Numbered from the stretch's first letter, positions 20,763 to 31,196 are shown. The stretch is DNA of 64,000 nt from Neovahlkampfia damariscottae (GCA_016618085.1 JABLTG010000092.1:16160-80159); one strand, 5' to 3'. A program made the numbers and translations. Notes: generated by a model from the letters alone, not told the origin.

Positions 20763-21680
20763 TTAATTTCCTACAACTTGACGAACTTCAGAATCAAATG
20801 ATGGTCCATAAATCCATCTTGATGGATTTGAAGTAATGAATGAATTTACTGAATCAACGTTTTTTCCATTGCTAATTGTCCATGGTCCACCTGAAGCACC
20901 AAAAGTCATTTGTGATGGTGATTTTTTAATAGTTGGTGTAGCTCTTCTTCCAAATTCTTGTTTACCTTTTGAGTGAATCATTTTTTGTGCATTTCCAAAG
21001 TTTCCTGGATATCCAAGAACTTCAACTGAATTGTATGCATTTGAGTTGTAAACAGGTGTTAATTTTCCTCCAAGAGCTTGTTCCAGTGTTTTACCGCCTT
21101 GTGAACTGACTGTAAGAGCACCAACATCTCTGTGAAATTGACGTCTAACCCATCCTCTGTGGATTCTGAGATTGACACCAACCCATTGTCCTTTTGGAGC
21201 TTTTCCATTTAAAAATTGTGGAATGAAAACAACATTTTTATAGAAAGCACCATCCTAAAAAAAAAACGTTATTTTTTTTCTTTTCTTTTTTACTCCATGT
21301 AAACAATGACCAGCTGTAAGAACGACATTTCCTCCAACTGCTGAAGCAGTACATGATGCTAAAAGAAGTTAATTTCAAAACAACTTACATCTTCCTTTTG
21401 GTGTTTGGAAAAGTAATTTTCCTGTGTAGATATGTGGAGCCTTTTTGTATGGTGTTGGTACTGGTTTTGTGTTTGCTTCAATTTTTGTTAATTTTGTTGA
21501 AGTTTCTGTGACATCAGGGTTTAATGGTAATTCCATTGGTGCAACGTCAGCGAGTCTTTCTGGAGTCCAGTATTCTTCAACTGATTTGATATCACTTTTT
21601 GCAATAGCTTGTTCAACAACAACGTTGTTTGCATTGATAGCTAAAACAATAACGCATAATACAGCAAGTACAAGTCTCAT
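20763..21680 (-). CDS. Secreted trypsin-like (S1/S6-fold) serine protease
   Basis: Exons 21389-21680, 21294-21358, 20763-21254; introns 30 and 39 nt; 282 aa. A signal peptide (M-R-L-V-L-A-V-L-C-V-I-V-L-A) is followed by a propeptide-like stretch of about 75 residues. The triad is visible: V-L-T-A-G-H-C (His about 115), H-R-D-V-G-A-L (Asp about 162), G-A-S-G-G-P-W (Ser about 240). Ala replaces the usual Asp in G-D-S-G-G-P, as in some glutamyl-endopeptidase-like relatives. The ATG lies 23 nt from an ATTGG/CCAAT pair (21704-21708, 21720-21724); another CCAAT sits one base from the ATG. Likely lysosomal or extracellular digestion. Confidence 0.88.
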
Positions 21681-21826
21681 GATTGGAATGTTGTAGTGAA
21701 ATAATTGGTTGATTGTTGACCAATAAATAAAAATTAGAACAATAAGCCCAAAAGAGAAAATTGGATATCCAGATTTGAAATTTTTAAATGATTAAAATCA
21801 AGTGGTCATATCACTGAATAAGTTAT

Positions 21827-22415
21827 TTAATTACTTTTTTTGTTGGCTTTTGGTTTCAAAATTGAAAACAGCAAAAATAAAGATGCTAAAATAAATCCTC
21901 CTTGCAGAACATAGTCTTTTGGTCTCATTGTATTCAAGCCAAGAAACATTTCAATCAATCCAATAGCAAATACAACACGTCCAAATATTTTATGTGGAGC
22001 TCCGAAAGGTAATTTTAAATTTAAAGCAATTAAAGCATTTATATTCATAAAGCATTGAAGAACCATAATTAACAAACCAATTTTACCATGAAGTGTAGCA
22101 AAATGTGTTTTTCCAATCATGATTTTTTGTGTATAAATCACGTAAAAACCAAATATAGTACAACCCAAAGCTAATAATTGCATGGTGTAATGTAATTTTG
22201 TATTTCTCGCATTTCTTTGGATATTAACTGCATTTCCCATGTAAATAACAAAGGAAAATACCATTGCCAATGGATGTAAAAAAAACCATGTTTTTGTGAA
22301 TAAAACTGCTACAGTAGAGATTAATATCAAAGTGGTAGTAATTCCAAAAACAGGTGACAAAGAGGAATTCTATTGAAACTGTCAGTTGAATTTTTGAACG
22401 ACTTACTTCACTCAT
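21827..22415 (-). CDS. Cytochrome b561-family transmembrane electron-transfer protein
   Basis: Two exons (22407-22415, only nine bases, and 21827-22369) split by a 37-nt intron; 183 aa. Five to six hydrophobic helices carry the four haem-ligand histidines in the expected order: F-L-H-P-L-A-M, K-L-H-Y-T-M-Q, T-L-H-G-K-I-G and P-H-K-I-F-G-R. Family members pass electrons from ascorbate or similar donors across vesicle, vacuole or plasma membranes, often for ferric reduction. The nine-base first exon (M-S-E) is supported by an in-frame stop just upstream of the second exon. Confidence 0.85.
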
Positions 22416-22446
22416 TTTCTGTGTATTAGTTGTGTGAACAATTGTG

Positions 22447-22451
22447 ATTGG
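22447..22451. promoter_or_regulatory. Shared CCAAT (ATTGG) box between divergent genes
   Basis: The only CCAAT pentamer in the 61-bp space between the cytochrome b561 ATG (22415, minus) and the glycosyltransferase ATG (22477, plus); it lies 31 and 25 nt from them. Confidence 0.6.
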
Positions 22452-22476
22452 CTGACGGTTTCCAACAGAGTTGAAG

Positions 22477-24243
22477 ATGAAGTCATCAACCAGAAATATT
22501 TTAGTTGCTTTTTTTATTTTATTTGTACTAGTAATTGGGTATTTCATGTTTTTTCAATTGCTTTCAAATGGAAACCAAAATGAATTAGAACTTTTAAGAA
22601 AAGAAAACAAGAAACTACATTACGAACTTGTGGAAGAAATAAAAAACAACCCTAAAAAAACAAGTTCAAAAAAAATAACCAAAACTCACGCTGTATTTGC
22701 CAAAAACCATCATCTAAAAGTTGTTATTATTTCCAAAGATGATCTACATCCATACACCAGAAGTTTAGTAGGCAGTATACATAAATTCCATAAAGATATT
22801 AAAATTGTAATATATGGTTTGAAATTACATCCAAATGCTGTGTAACAAAAAATTAAACTGAACAATTATTTAGTGGAGAATTAAAACTTTGGTCTCATGT
22901 TGATTATATCGATATTGATGATTTTGTAGCTTCAACTAGACTTAAACAAAAAGATCCACATGACTTTGATATCAATATTTGGAAACCTATTGTCATGAAA
23001 CATGCAACAAAAAGATATGGTAAAATTCTGTACATTGATAGCAAGTATCATTTGACATCATCATTATACAGAATTGAAAGAAAACTTGAAGAAGTTGGAA
23101 GTGTATTCTTCCAAGGAGATTCAAAAAAAAGTTATGTCCATTGCAATCCAATGTTTCAAGGTTACAAATTTCATGGATTTGCTTATGATAATATTTTAGT
23201 ACCTTCTGTTTCATGTGCATATCGAAGTTGTCCAAATGATATGTTGAAATATCTACATTTGAAAGATGAAACAACAATACCAAAAGAACACAAAGAAGCT
23301 TTAAAATGTCTTGATGAAACTCCACCTTTTCAATTAACAAATTTGAAAAGTAAAATTCACAGCAAAATTCAATGTCATATCAAGTTTAGAGATGATTTTC
23401 TTTATTCATTATCTCAATTGCCTGAATTTGAAATCAAACCAAAACCTGTGGATGATAAAAGAATTTATGTTGCTTTGGGATTTCCTTCAACTTCAAAGAA
23501 TATAGAACTTTTGAAGTTTGAAAATATGGTTCCTTTTAATTTGATGATTCCTTCATTGTTGAAAACAATCAAAAAAGATGAAAAAAGATATTTGTATAAT
23601 CTCTATTTAGGATTTGATGTTGAAGATCCTTATTATGACAATTTAGAAAATCAAAAAGAAATAATTGAGAAAGTGAAAATAATGACAAAAGATTATCCAA
23701 TTACCTTCACATTCGTAAAATGTAAACCTACATTTGGTTGGTAAACAAAAACTCAATTTTAATTTTTCTTAAAGGACTTCTTTTCTTTGGAATGCAGTTT
23801 TTCAGCATGCAATTCAAGATTCAAATGATTATTTTTACCAAATTAATGACGACGTTAAATTTATCACTCCTGGTTGGACAGAAGATTTCATCAACAAATT
23901 GAAATCAAATCCAAAAAAATCAAACTTGGGAGTTGTTGGTCCAACAGATATCAAAATGAAAAGAATCTTCACACAATCATTTGTACATAAAACTCATCAT
24001 GATATCTTTGGTTATTTTTATCCGCCAGTGTTTAGAAATTGGTATTCAGATGATTGGATTACAACTGTTTATGATCCATTTCAAAGTTCTTTTCGAACTA
24101 ACAAAGCAATTCAAAATACCAATATTGCAGGAACCAGATATGTTTCATGTGCAGATACAGGAAGAGAGCATTTGCATGAACAGTTGGAATCTGGTGGTAA
24201 AAAATTAATTGAAGCATATTTAAAAGATCATCCTGTGAAATAA
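22477..24243 (+). CDS. Type II membrane glycosyltransferase-like protein (566 aa)
   Basis: Exons 22477-22841, 22874-23740, 23775-24243; introns 32 and 34 nt. A short cytosolic N-terminus and one signal-anchor (about residues 8-28) are followed by a coiled stem and a lumenal domain: K-V-V-I-I-S-K-D-D-L near 80, D-Y-I-D-I-D-D-F, K-I-L-Y-I-D-S-K, and Q-I-N-D-D-V-K-F (DxD-like, about 430), then P-G-W and C-A-D-T-G-R-E-H. The topology and DD motif fit a Golgi glycosyltransferase; the sugar is unknown. Similar protist proteins are annotated only as hypothetical, so the enzyme call is inference. Confidence 0.7.
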
Positions 24244-24306
24244 AAACAATAATAAAGATGAATCGATAAAAATTTGAATCCACCAATCATTTTCCAGATT
24301 AAGAGA

Positions 24307-24720
24307 ATGTTAGCAGCAATCTCTTCAACAAGTGATTTGAAAATCACAATTACAATCACAAATACATTGAAAAAAGAGTATGAAGTATTTTTTGATTCTT
24401 TACTTTTGATAAATATTGAAACAACAACAGGGTAAATTGTATTGCTGTTTTTACAATGAAATAGTCAACCTGTCCAATATATTGGTCCACAATTTGATGT
24501 TGAAAATCCTTATACTTCAGATTCACTTTATAAAAAAATCAAACCTGATGAAACTTTGACGTTAGGACCTGTTGATTGTTCATTTGGATTTGAATTAACA
24601 AAAGGAACGACTTATGTTGTTCGTTGTAATAATTCAAATGTTGGATATTGTGAAATAGGTTCAAGAAATTCTTCTTTTGTTACCCATATTGTTCCAAATC
24701 CTATAAACATCACTCATTAA
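24307..24720 (+). CDS. Small beta-rich protein (126 aa), two exons
   Basis: Exons 24307-24431 and 24465-24720, separated by a 33-nt intron; the in-frame stop inside the intron hides the gene from simple ORF scans. The ATG lies 19 nt after CCAAT 24283-24287. The N-terminus has alternating hydrophobic strands (L-K-I-T-I-T-I-T-N-T), then V-Q-Y-I-G-P and K-P-D-E-T-L-T-L-G-P-V-D, resembling the beta-sandwich pro/inhibitor domain linked to M35 metalloproteases (Y-x-G-P ... L-x-P-G-E-x-L). That similarity is weak and from memory. It has four cysteines and no signal peptide. Confidence 0.6.
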
Positions 24721-24732
24721 AAAAGAAAATAT

Positions 24733-25602
24733 TTATTTATCTTTTGAAAACGTTTCAATAATTTTTTTCGTCTCATCTTTTGCTAAATCTCTAGGTGTAG
24801 TTCCATCAATGTTTTCAATATCTAAAGGATGTAATTCTGTTATTTTTGTTCTTTCAATTTCATAATCATGATAAAAATTTAAAAGTTCCAACAGACAAAG
24901 TGGTGAGTTTAAAAAGCAAGTAAAATGAAAACAATTGAATTTGTTTTTATCTAATAAACAAACTCCATACTTGTTTGATTCTTTCAACATTTTCAAAATT
25001 CTCTTCAAAATTTCCAACATTTCATCAAACTCGTAATAACAACAATAAAAAATTGAATTTGCCGAATTTTTATCTTTTTGTAGAATATCACAACCACCTT
25101 GATCAAGCACATAATGAATTATTGGAATATTTCCAGCAGTTAATGCCAATAAAAGTGGTGTGTGTAACTTTGTATTTAAAATATTCAAAGGTGAAATTGG
25201 ATAAAGTAACTGAACACAATCAATATCTTCTGCTAGAATAGCACTATATAAAGGTATACTTGATTGTTGATTTTTCATTTTGACCAGTTGTGAAATTTCT
25301 TTTTCTTTTCCTTTCAAATTTAAAAACCAGTGTAAAATTTCAGTATTACCAAATCTTGCAGCATCATGTAGTATATTCCATTTGTTTTTATTTTGAACTA
25401 ATAAATTTGGTTCATAATTTTCAATGATAAATTTCGCACAATTTAATCTTCCAAATCTGAAGCAATAATGAAGCGCTGTTCTTCCAAAATAATTTTTATG
25501 ATTTAAGTTTTGTGAAATATCTAAACCTTTTTTTTCTGCTCTTTCGAGTAATTTTTTTAACTTGTCCAAGTCACCTGTGCTGCATATTTTGAAAATATTC
25601 AT
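24733..25602 (-). CDS. Ankyrin-repeat protein (289 aa)
   Basis: Single exon made almost entirely of ankyrin units of about 33 residues: G-R-T-A-L-H-Y-C-F-R-F-G-R, W-N-I-L-H-D-A-A-R-F-G-N, S-S-I-P-L-Y-S-A-I, H-T-P-L-L-L-A-L-T-A-G, N-C-F-H-F-T-C-F, and D-G-T-P-R-D-L-A. A protein-interaction scaffold. The start codon itself overlaps the last two bases of a CCAAT box (25601-25605); no later Met is a sensible start. The stop is 12 bp from the convergent small beta protein. Confidence 0.8.
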   Translation of the reverse strand: MNIFKICSTGDLDKLKKLLERAEKKGLDISQNLNHKNYFGRTALHYCFRFGRLNCAKFIIENYEPNLLVQNKNKWNILHDAARFGNTEILHWFLNLKGKEKEISQLVKMKNQQSSIPLYSAILAEDIDCVQLLYPISPLNILNTKLHTPLLLALTAGNIPIIHYVLDQGGCDILQKDKNSANSIFYCCYYEFDEMLEILKRILKMLKESNKYGVCLLDKNKFNCFHFTCFLNSPLCLLELLNFYHDYEIERTKITELHPLDIENIDGTTPRDLAKDETKKIIETFSKDK

Positions 25603-25605
25603 TGG
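25601..25605. promoter_or_regulatory. CCAAT box overlapping the ankyrin-gene ATG
   Basis: On the gene strand the sequence reads GACCAATGAATA: the AT of CCAAT is the AT of the start codon at 25602-25600. Confidence 0.45.
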
Positions 25606-25638
25606 TCAATAAAAAGTTGAAAAAAAGAAAGTTTTTAT

Positions 25639-25944
25639 TCACAACAGAATATCATAATCATCTATAGAGATTATTACTGTAAAATGCAAGAGCAATTCAT
25701 GAACATCTTTTTCCATTGTTTTTTCATATTCTCTCTTTGATTCTTCAGATTTGAATTCTTTTATAAATATATAGTAGTGTTTTTCTTTATTTTTGACAAC
25801 TTTACATAGTTCGAATTTCTTACAGTATTTCCCTGCTTTTTCTGAAAAAAGAGAAAAGTATTGACAAAAACTTTCTTCTTTTTTAAAATTGTCTTCCTTC
25901 ATCGAAAATCTTGTGAAGGTTTGTGGTTGTTGTTGCACTTTCAT
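25639..25944 (-). CDS. Unknown small protein (101 aa)
   Basis: Single exon with the ATG 23 nt from the shared CCAAT box at 25968-25972. Charged, E/K-rich, with a strand-like C-terminus (L-L-L-H-F-T-V-I-I-S-I-D-D). No domain is recognised. Transcribed divergently from the decarboxylase. Confidence 0.5.
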   Translation of the reverse strand: MKVQQQPQTFTRFSMKEDNFKKEESFCQYFSLFSEKAGKYCKKFELCKVVKNKEKHYYIFIKEFKSEESKREYEKTMEKDVHELLLHFTVIISIDDYDILL

Positions 25945-25967
25945 TTTTTTTATTCAACTGATGTTAT

Positions 25968-25972
25968 CCAAT
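25968..25972. promoter_or_regulatory. Shared CCAAT box between divergent genes
   Basis: Single box in the 45-bp gap between the minus ATG at 25944 and the decarboxylase ATG at 25990. Confidence 0.55.
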
Positions 25973-25989
25973 GAAATCAAAACTCAGAC

Positions 25990-27597
25990 ATGCCGACAGA
26001 AAAAAACAATTCACAAAATTTTTTCAACTTTGAACATCCTATGGACATTGAAGCATTCAGAAAATATGGTTACCAAATGGTTGATAAGATTTGTGATTAC
26101 TATTCAAATGTACAAAAAAAACCAGTGTTATCAAAAGTTGAACCTGGTTACTTGGAAAAGTTAATTCCACAAGAAGCTCCTCAAAGTATAATAAATACTA
26201 CTATTAATATTTTATCCAAAAAAAAGAACCTGAAGATTTTTCAAAAATTATTTCAGATGTTGATGAGTTTATTATGCCTGGTTTTTTTTTTTTTTTTAAT
26301 AATTTTTGGAAGGAATGACACATTGGCAGCATCCATCTTTTTATGCTTATTTTTCTTCTTCTTCTTCTTTTCCAGGTATTTTGGGAGAAATGATGTCTGC
26401 AATGTTTAATGTGTTTGGATTCAATTGGTACTAAAGAACAAAGTTATTTTAAACAATTCAATAGGGTGTGTTCACCAGCGTGTACTGAATTGGAAGTCAT
26501 TGTATTGGATTGGTTGGCCAAAGCTTTGAAATTACCTAAAAATTTTCTGTCAACTGGAACAGGAGGTGGAGTTATTCAAGGAACCGCAAGTGAAGCAACA
26601 TTGATTTCTTTAGTATCAGCAAGATCTAAATTCATCAAAGAAAAAATTGATTCCAAAAAATTGATCGGATATTGTAGTGATCAATCTCATTCTTCTATTC
26701 AAAAAGCGTTCATGATTGCAGGGATTCCAGATGAACAAATCAGAATTATTGAAGCAAATGAAAATGAAGAATTAGACCCTAAAACACTTGAAGAAGCTGT
26801 TGAAACCGACAGATTGAAGGGATTAATACCATTTTTTGTTGGTGCAACTGTTGGAACAACTTCTTCCACCGCAATTGATGATATTTCAAAAATTGGTCCA
26901 ATATGCAAAAAATATGGTATGTGGTTACATGTTGATGCTGCTTATGTTGGTGCTTCTTGTATCTGTCCAGAATACCGCCATTTTCTGAATGGTATTGAAG
27001 ATGCAGATTCATTCGTTTTCAATCCACACAAATGGATGTTGACGAATTTTGACTGTGTCACACTATGGGTTCAAAATCGTAAATCATTAACAGATGCATT
27101 AGAAATCACACCAGAATACTTAAAAAACAAAGCAAGTGAATCTGGTTCTGTCATTGATTACAGACATTGGTCAATTTCATTTGGTAGAAGATTTAGATCT
27201 TTAAAATTATGGTTTGTGATGAGATCATACGGAATTGAAGGTCTTCAAGCATTTATTCGTCATGTAAATTTTCGATATTTTTAATTTTATAAAGCATATT
27301 GAATTGGCAAAATTTTTTGAAAAAGAAATCCAAAAAGATGATCGTTTTGAGATAGCTGCTCAAAGAACTTCATCTTTAGTTTGTTTTAGATTGAAAAATG
27401 AAACAAATGAAAACAACAAACAGTTACTGGATAACTTGAATAATTCCGGAAAAATCTATTTGGTTCATACTGTTTTAAAGAAAAGAATAGCATTAAGGAT
27501 GGCTATTTCAGGATCTAATACAAAGAAAGAGCATATTGAAAATGCAATCAAACTTATAATTGATGAAACAGATAAATTGTTGAAAATAAAATCTTGA
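25990..27597 (+). CDS. Group II PLP decarboxylase, aromatic-L-amino-acid type
   Basis: Exons 25990-26185, 26227-26280, 26313-26427, 26465-27263, 27295-27597; introns 41, 32, 37 and 31 nt; 488 aa, the usual length. Splicing rebuilds the family order: R-K-Y-G-Y-Q-M-V-D near the start, [37 protein letters not shown] and the PLP-lysine motif N-P-H-K-W (Lys about 311). The layout follows animal/plant DOPA, tyrosine or tryptophan decarboxylases rather than glutamate decarboxylase. It would make an aromatic amine and CO2 in the cytosol; the true substrate is unknown. Confidence 0.92.
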
Positions 27598-27690
27598 ACC
27601 ATGTGATATTGAAAAAAAACAATGAAAATAACTTTCTTTTTCTAATTTAACCAATCAAATTGTTTGAAAGGTTCCTAAAATATTCAAGTT

Positions 27691-29456
27691 ATGGGTATTT
27701 CTGGTTTTTCAAAAGACTTCCAAAGTCAATTTCCATTTGCATTTGGTGAAATTAAAAGAAGACCTACTGATAAAAATAAAGAAGGATTTATCTCTCAAGA
27801 GTGTTCATTTCTCATTCACACAGTTGATCATTTATACATTGATTTGAATAGTTTAATACACACAAGTACATTGACCAAAAAAGAAAACAAAAAAAACAAA
27901 AAAAACAAAAAAATCCAACATGACAAGATTGATGATGAGATACCAGAACAAACTCCAAACTTGTCATCTGAACCAGCTCAAATTCTTCAAAATATAACAA
28001 TTAAAGAACCTACTGACTTAAATCAAATTGTTCAGGAAGTGTTGAAAAAATTGAAACATATTCAAAGACTTATGAAGCCAAGAAAAACTTTATTCATTTC
28101 CATGGTTCGAAATTGAAATATTTACCTTTAAAGGATGGAGTTGCACCACTATCAAAAATGGAAAAACAAAAAAAAAGTAGAATTGATATATTGACAAAAT
28201 CATCAAATTCTTCACAAGCAATGATAACTCCAAGCTCTATTTTAATGATAAAATTAGAAATTGCAATCAAAAAATGGTTCAAAACAACAAAAGATATTCA
28301 AATGATGATTTTGAGTGGAACAAATGAACCAGGCGAAGGTGAAATTAAAATTATGAACCATATATCTTCAAATAATGATATAAATGATAATTACATCATT
28401 ATTAGTCCAGATTCTGATTTCATTCTCTTGATGTTGTGTTGTTTTGAGAAGACGAATATTTTCCTTTGTGAACCTACGAATCTCATCTCATTCACGTGTT
28501 ACAGTAAATCTGCATTGATGGATCATTTCAACACATTAATACCTTCAAAATCTGGTAAGAACATTTATTTATTCACTTCAAATCCAGCTCAAATTTCAGT
28601 CGATTTTACTTTGTTGAGTCTGTTAAGAGGAAATGATTATATCCCTGGAATCAGTCGTTGGACAAAATTTAAGCATGTATTTGATCAATACATTCAATTT
28701 AAAAAGCAAAATGATTTTTCATTGTTGGAATTACATCACAATGAAAAAAATGAAAATTTTTGGAAGTTAAATATCTCAAATTTGGTGAAATTACATGACC
28801 ATGATGATTTAGAAGAACACAAAGATCTGAATCAATTGAAAATTGAGAATTATTTTGATGCAATTTTATGGAACTTGAACATGTACACGTGTTCTTTTGA
28901 TTATGATCCTATTTATCATGTCAAATATGAATATCTTTCAATGGGTGAAGTTAAAGAATATATTGAAAAGATGGGTATTCAAACTATTGATGGACCAAGA
29001 ATTATTCAAAAGAGTCATCCATTTACCAGTTATCTATTTTCCATGAATATTTTACCAAAATCAACATACAAAATATTCTTCCCTAAAGAGGTAAATGATA
29101 ATTTAACAGATGAAATGATTGCTATATTGGAGGAAAATTTCTCTGGACATGTCAAAGTTGAAGAATTATTAAAGGTCTCCAAGAAATTTCTGGATATGTT
29201 TCCTCATGGAGTATCTGAATTATATCAAAACTCGAATTGGAAAATTGGAAAAAAAGGTAGAATTTGTAAAATTCATTTTAAAAAATCAATTGACAAAAAA
29301 AAAAAAAGAAAAATTGAGAATTCTGATGACGAACCACCAAAGAAAAAAATTGAGAAACAAATCCAAGTTCCAACAAAATATCGAGAACTGAGAGAATTAT
29401 TGATTCATAAGATATCAACAATGACTGATGAAGAATTACTTAATTTTGCAAAATGA
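27691..29456 (+). CDS. Short Xrn-family 5'-3' exoribonuclease
   Basis: Exons 27691-28104 and 28134-29456, one 29-nt intron; 578 aa. The start M-G-I-S-G-F-S and L-Y-I-D-L-N-S-L-I-H match the Xrn N-terminus. The intron join gives I-S-M-D-G-V-A-P-L-S-K-M-E-K-Q, the conserved D-G-V-A-P block, followed by E-P-G-E-G-E-I-K-I, S-P-D-S-D-F-I-L-L and L-L-R-G-N-D-Y-I-P-G-I. These are the acidic metal-binding residues of the nuclease core. A low-complexity K/N insertion sits near residue 65. At 578 aa it lacks most of the Xrn1/Xrn2 C-terminus and ends in a K-R-K tail, possibly nuclear. Role: 5' RNA decay. Confidence 0.88.
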
Positions 29457-29496
29457 ACAAAATATTCATTGTATTTTTGTTTTTAACAATAAATTT

Positions 29497-29916
29497 TTAT
29501 TCTTGTGATGGCTCTTTTAATTTTTGTTCAAAACAAATATTAAAATTATATTGTATTGTATTATTTGTATAAACCCACATTTCAATGACAAAATTAGAAG
29601 AATCTTCTTCATCAGACCAAGAAAAAACAAAATCAAATTTTTTTGTTCCTTGATAATATTGGATAAAGTTTGGTTGAATTTCTTTGAAAGAATCCATTGA
29701 ATCAATGAATTTACCTTTACCATAATCATTTTCGGATATTTTGTATGCTAAATAATAATAAATTGAGTTTTCATTTAATGTGGAAAAATCTTTAAATATT
29801 TCTTCTTTCAGTGTTGCTTCTATTTCTTCTTTTTTAGCGGTAATTATTGTACTTTTTGATGAATAGTGATTTAAAACAGTGTAAGTTATTGATTCTGGAA
29901 TGTAATGTTTCTCCAT
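29497..29916 (-). CDS. Unknown protein (139 aa)
   Basis: The start at 29916 (M-E-K-H-Y-I-P-E-S) lies 27 nt from CCAAT 29944-29948; upstream in-frame codons have no ATG. The protein begins with a mixed helix and ends with alternating strands (F-D-F-V-F-S-W-S-D then F-V-I-E-M-W-V-Y), suggesting a small alpha+beta domain. No family is recognised. Convergent with the exonuclease gene, 40 bp apart. Confidence 0.55.
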   Translation of the reverse strand: MEKHYIPESITYTVLNHYSSKSTIITAKKEEIEATLKEEIFKDFSTLNENSIYYYLAYKISENDYGKGKFIDSMDSFKEIQPNFIQYYQGTKKFDFVFSWSDEEDSSNFVIEMWVYTNNTIQYNFNICFEQKLKEPSQE

Positions 29917-29973
29917 AGGAGATGTCTTGATTGATAAATTAATCCAATCACAAGAAAGTAATTTTGGAAGCAA

Positions 29974-30416
29974 TAAAACAGGATGGTAAAAAAAGAAAAC
30001 AATACTGATGGATGGTATTGTTCACTAAAATTTATGTTCCAGAAACAGTAAAAACTCTGAAGATAAATAATTTTATTTTTCAAATCCAAAGAATAGTTCA
30101 TCCAACGAGATTTTATTATTCAAAAAAACAACACAGATGCACAAAAAGAGAAAACTTGGACATCACTCACAACCAAACTCAACCACAACATTCACAAACA
30201 CCAACAAATTTCAAACCCTGAAACCCTCCGTTTTCTCTAAAAGAAACATGAAAACAATCCGAGCCATTTGTTTACCAAAAAATGTACTTTAAAATACTCA
30301 ATCTCTGAAAGCGTTGTTGGGTTGAAGATTAAATGAAATAAAAATTTTTTAAAAAAAAAAAATGGTTGTCTAAAAAAAATAGTCCAATTATTTCTGTTTG
30401 TTTTAACCATTTGCCA
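29974..30416. other. Intergenic region with A/C-rich stretch
   Basis: About 440 bp. CCAAT boxes at 29944-29948 and 30383-30387 flank it. The middle (30120-30210) is A/C-rich with repeated CACAA and ACCA words and no start-stop structure of a gene. Nothing else is supported. Confidence 0.4.
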
Positions 30417-30966
30417 ATGGTTTCAAAAGAAGAAAAACAATGTGTTTTGAAAGTAATACAAAATGGTGGTTCACTTCAATGTATATCCAAGGAATTACAA
30501 AACGACAAAGAAATAGTTTTGGAAGCAATAAAACTTGATGGTTATTCACTTCAATATGCATGCATCCAAAGAATTAAGCAATGATGAAGAAGTAGTTTTG
30601 GAAGCAATAAGACGAAATAGTTATTCACTTGTATATGCATCCAAAAAATTGAAAGAGGATAAACAATTCATTTTGAAAGCAGTAAAACAGGGTGGTCTTT
30701 CACTTGAATGTGCATCAGAGGAATTAAAAAATGATAAACAAATAGTTTTGGAAGCAATAAAACAGAATAGTACTTCATTTGAATATGCATCCAAGGAATT
30801 AAAGAAGGATAAAAAATTCGTTTTGAAAGCAGTAAATCAAAATTGCGTTGTACTTGCCTTTGCATCCAAAGAATTAAAAGAGGACAAAGAAATTGAATGG
30901 AAATCTAAAACATTTTTCAAATTCATCAGAGAAATTTCTGCATATAACGTTATGTTTAACTTATAG
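30417..30966 (+). pseudogene. DUF4116-repeat protein broken by a 4-bp duplication
   Basis: ATG 30417 overlaps CCAAT 30414-30418; another CCAAT lies at 30383-30387. Six to seven units of 24-25 aa follow, consensus D-K-x-I/F-V-L-x-A-I-K-x-N-G-x-S-L-x-Y-A-S-K-E-L. Inside unit 2 the word ATGC is doubled (30556-30563), shifting the frame; without the duplication one frame would run through to the stop at 30966. A very recent break, a slipped-strand event or an assembly error are all possible. The C-terminal tail (F-F-K-F-I-R-E-I-S) is not part of the repeat. Confidence 0.65.
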
Positions 30967-31196
30967 ATTCAAGTGAAAACAGAAAAAAATATTGATGAAA
31001 TTAAAGAATAAAAGTTTTCTTCCTTTTGTTCACAGAAAAATTTGAATGACCAAGTTCTTCAGAATCAAAAGTTAAAGTAGTATTCTTTTGCAAAAACCAA
31101 TTTTCCAACTGTTCTTGCTTTATTTTTGCAACTAAAAAAACCTAAGATGAGGAAGAGAATAAACAACCAAAATAGATCAAAATGACTAAGTATTGA

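Noticed and set aside
27880-27912. AAAAAC repeat as a microsatellite or CRISPR-like element
   Set aside because: It encodes a K/N insertion in the Xrn-like protein; no spacers or longer repeats. No CRISPR array exists in the window.
30012-30221. Plus-strand 69-aa ORF in the intergenic gap
   Set aside because: A/C-rich low complexity, no CCAAT in a matching place and no domain; not called.
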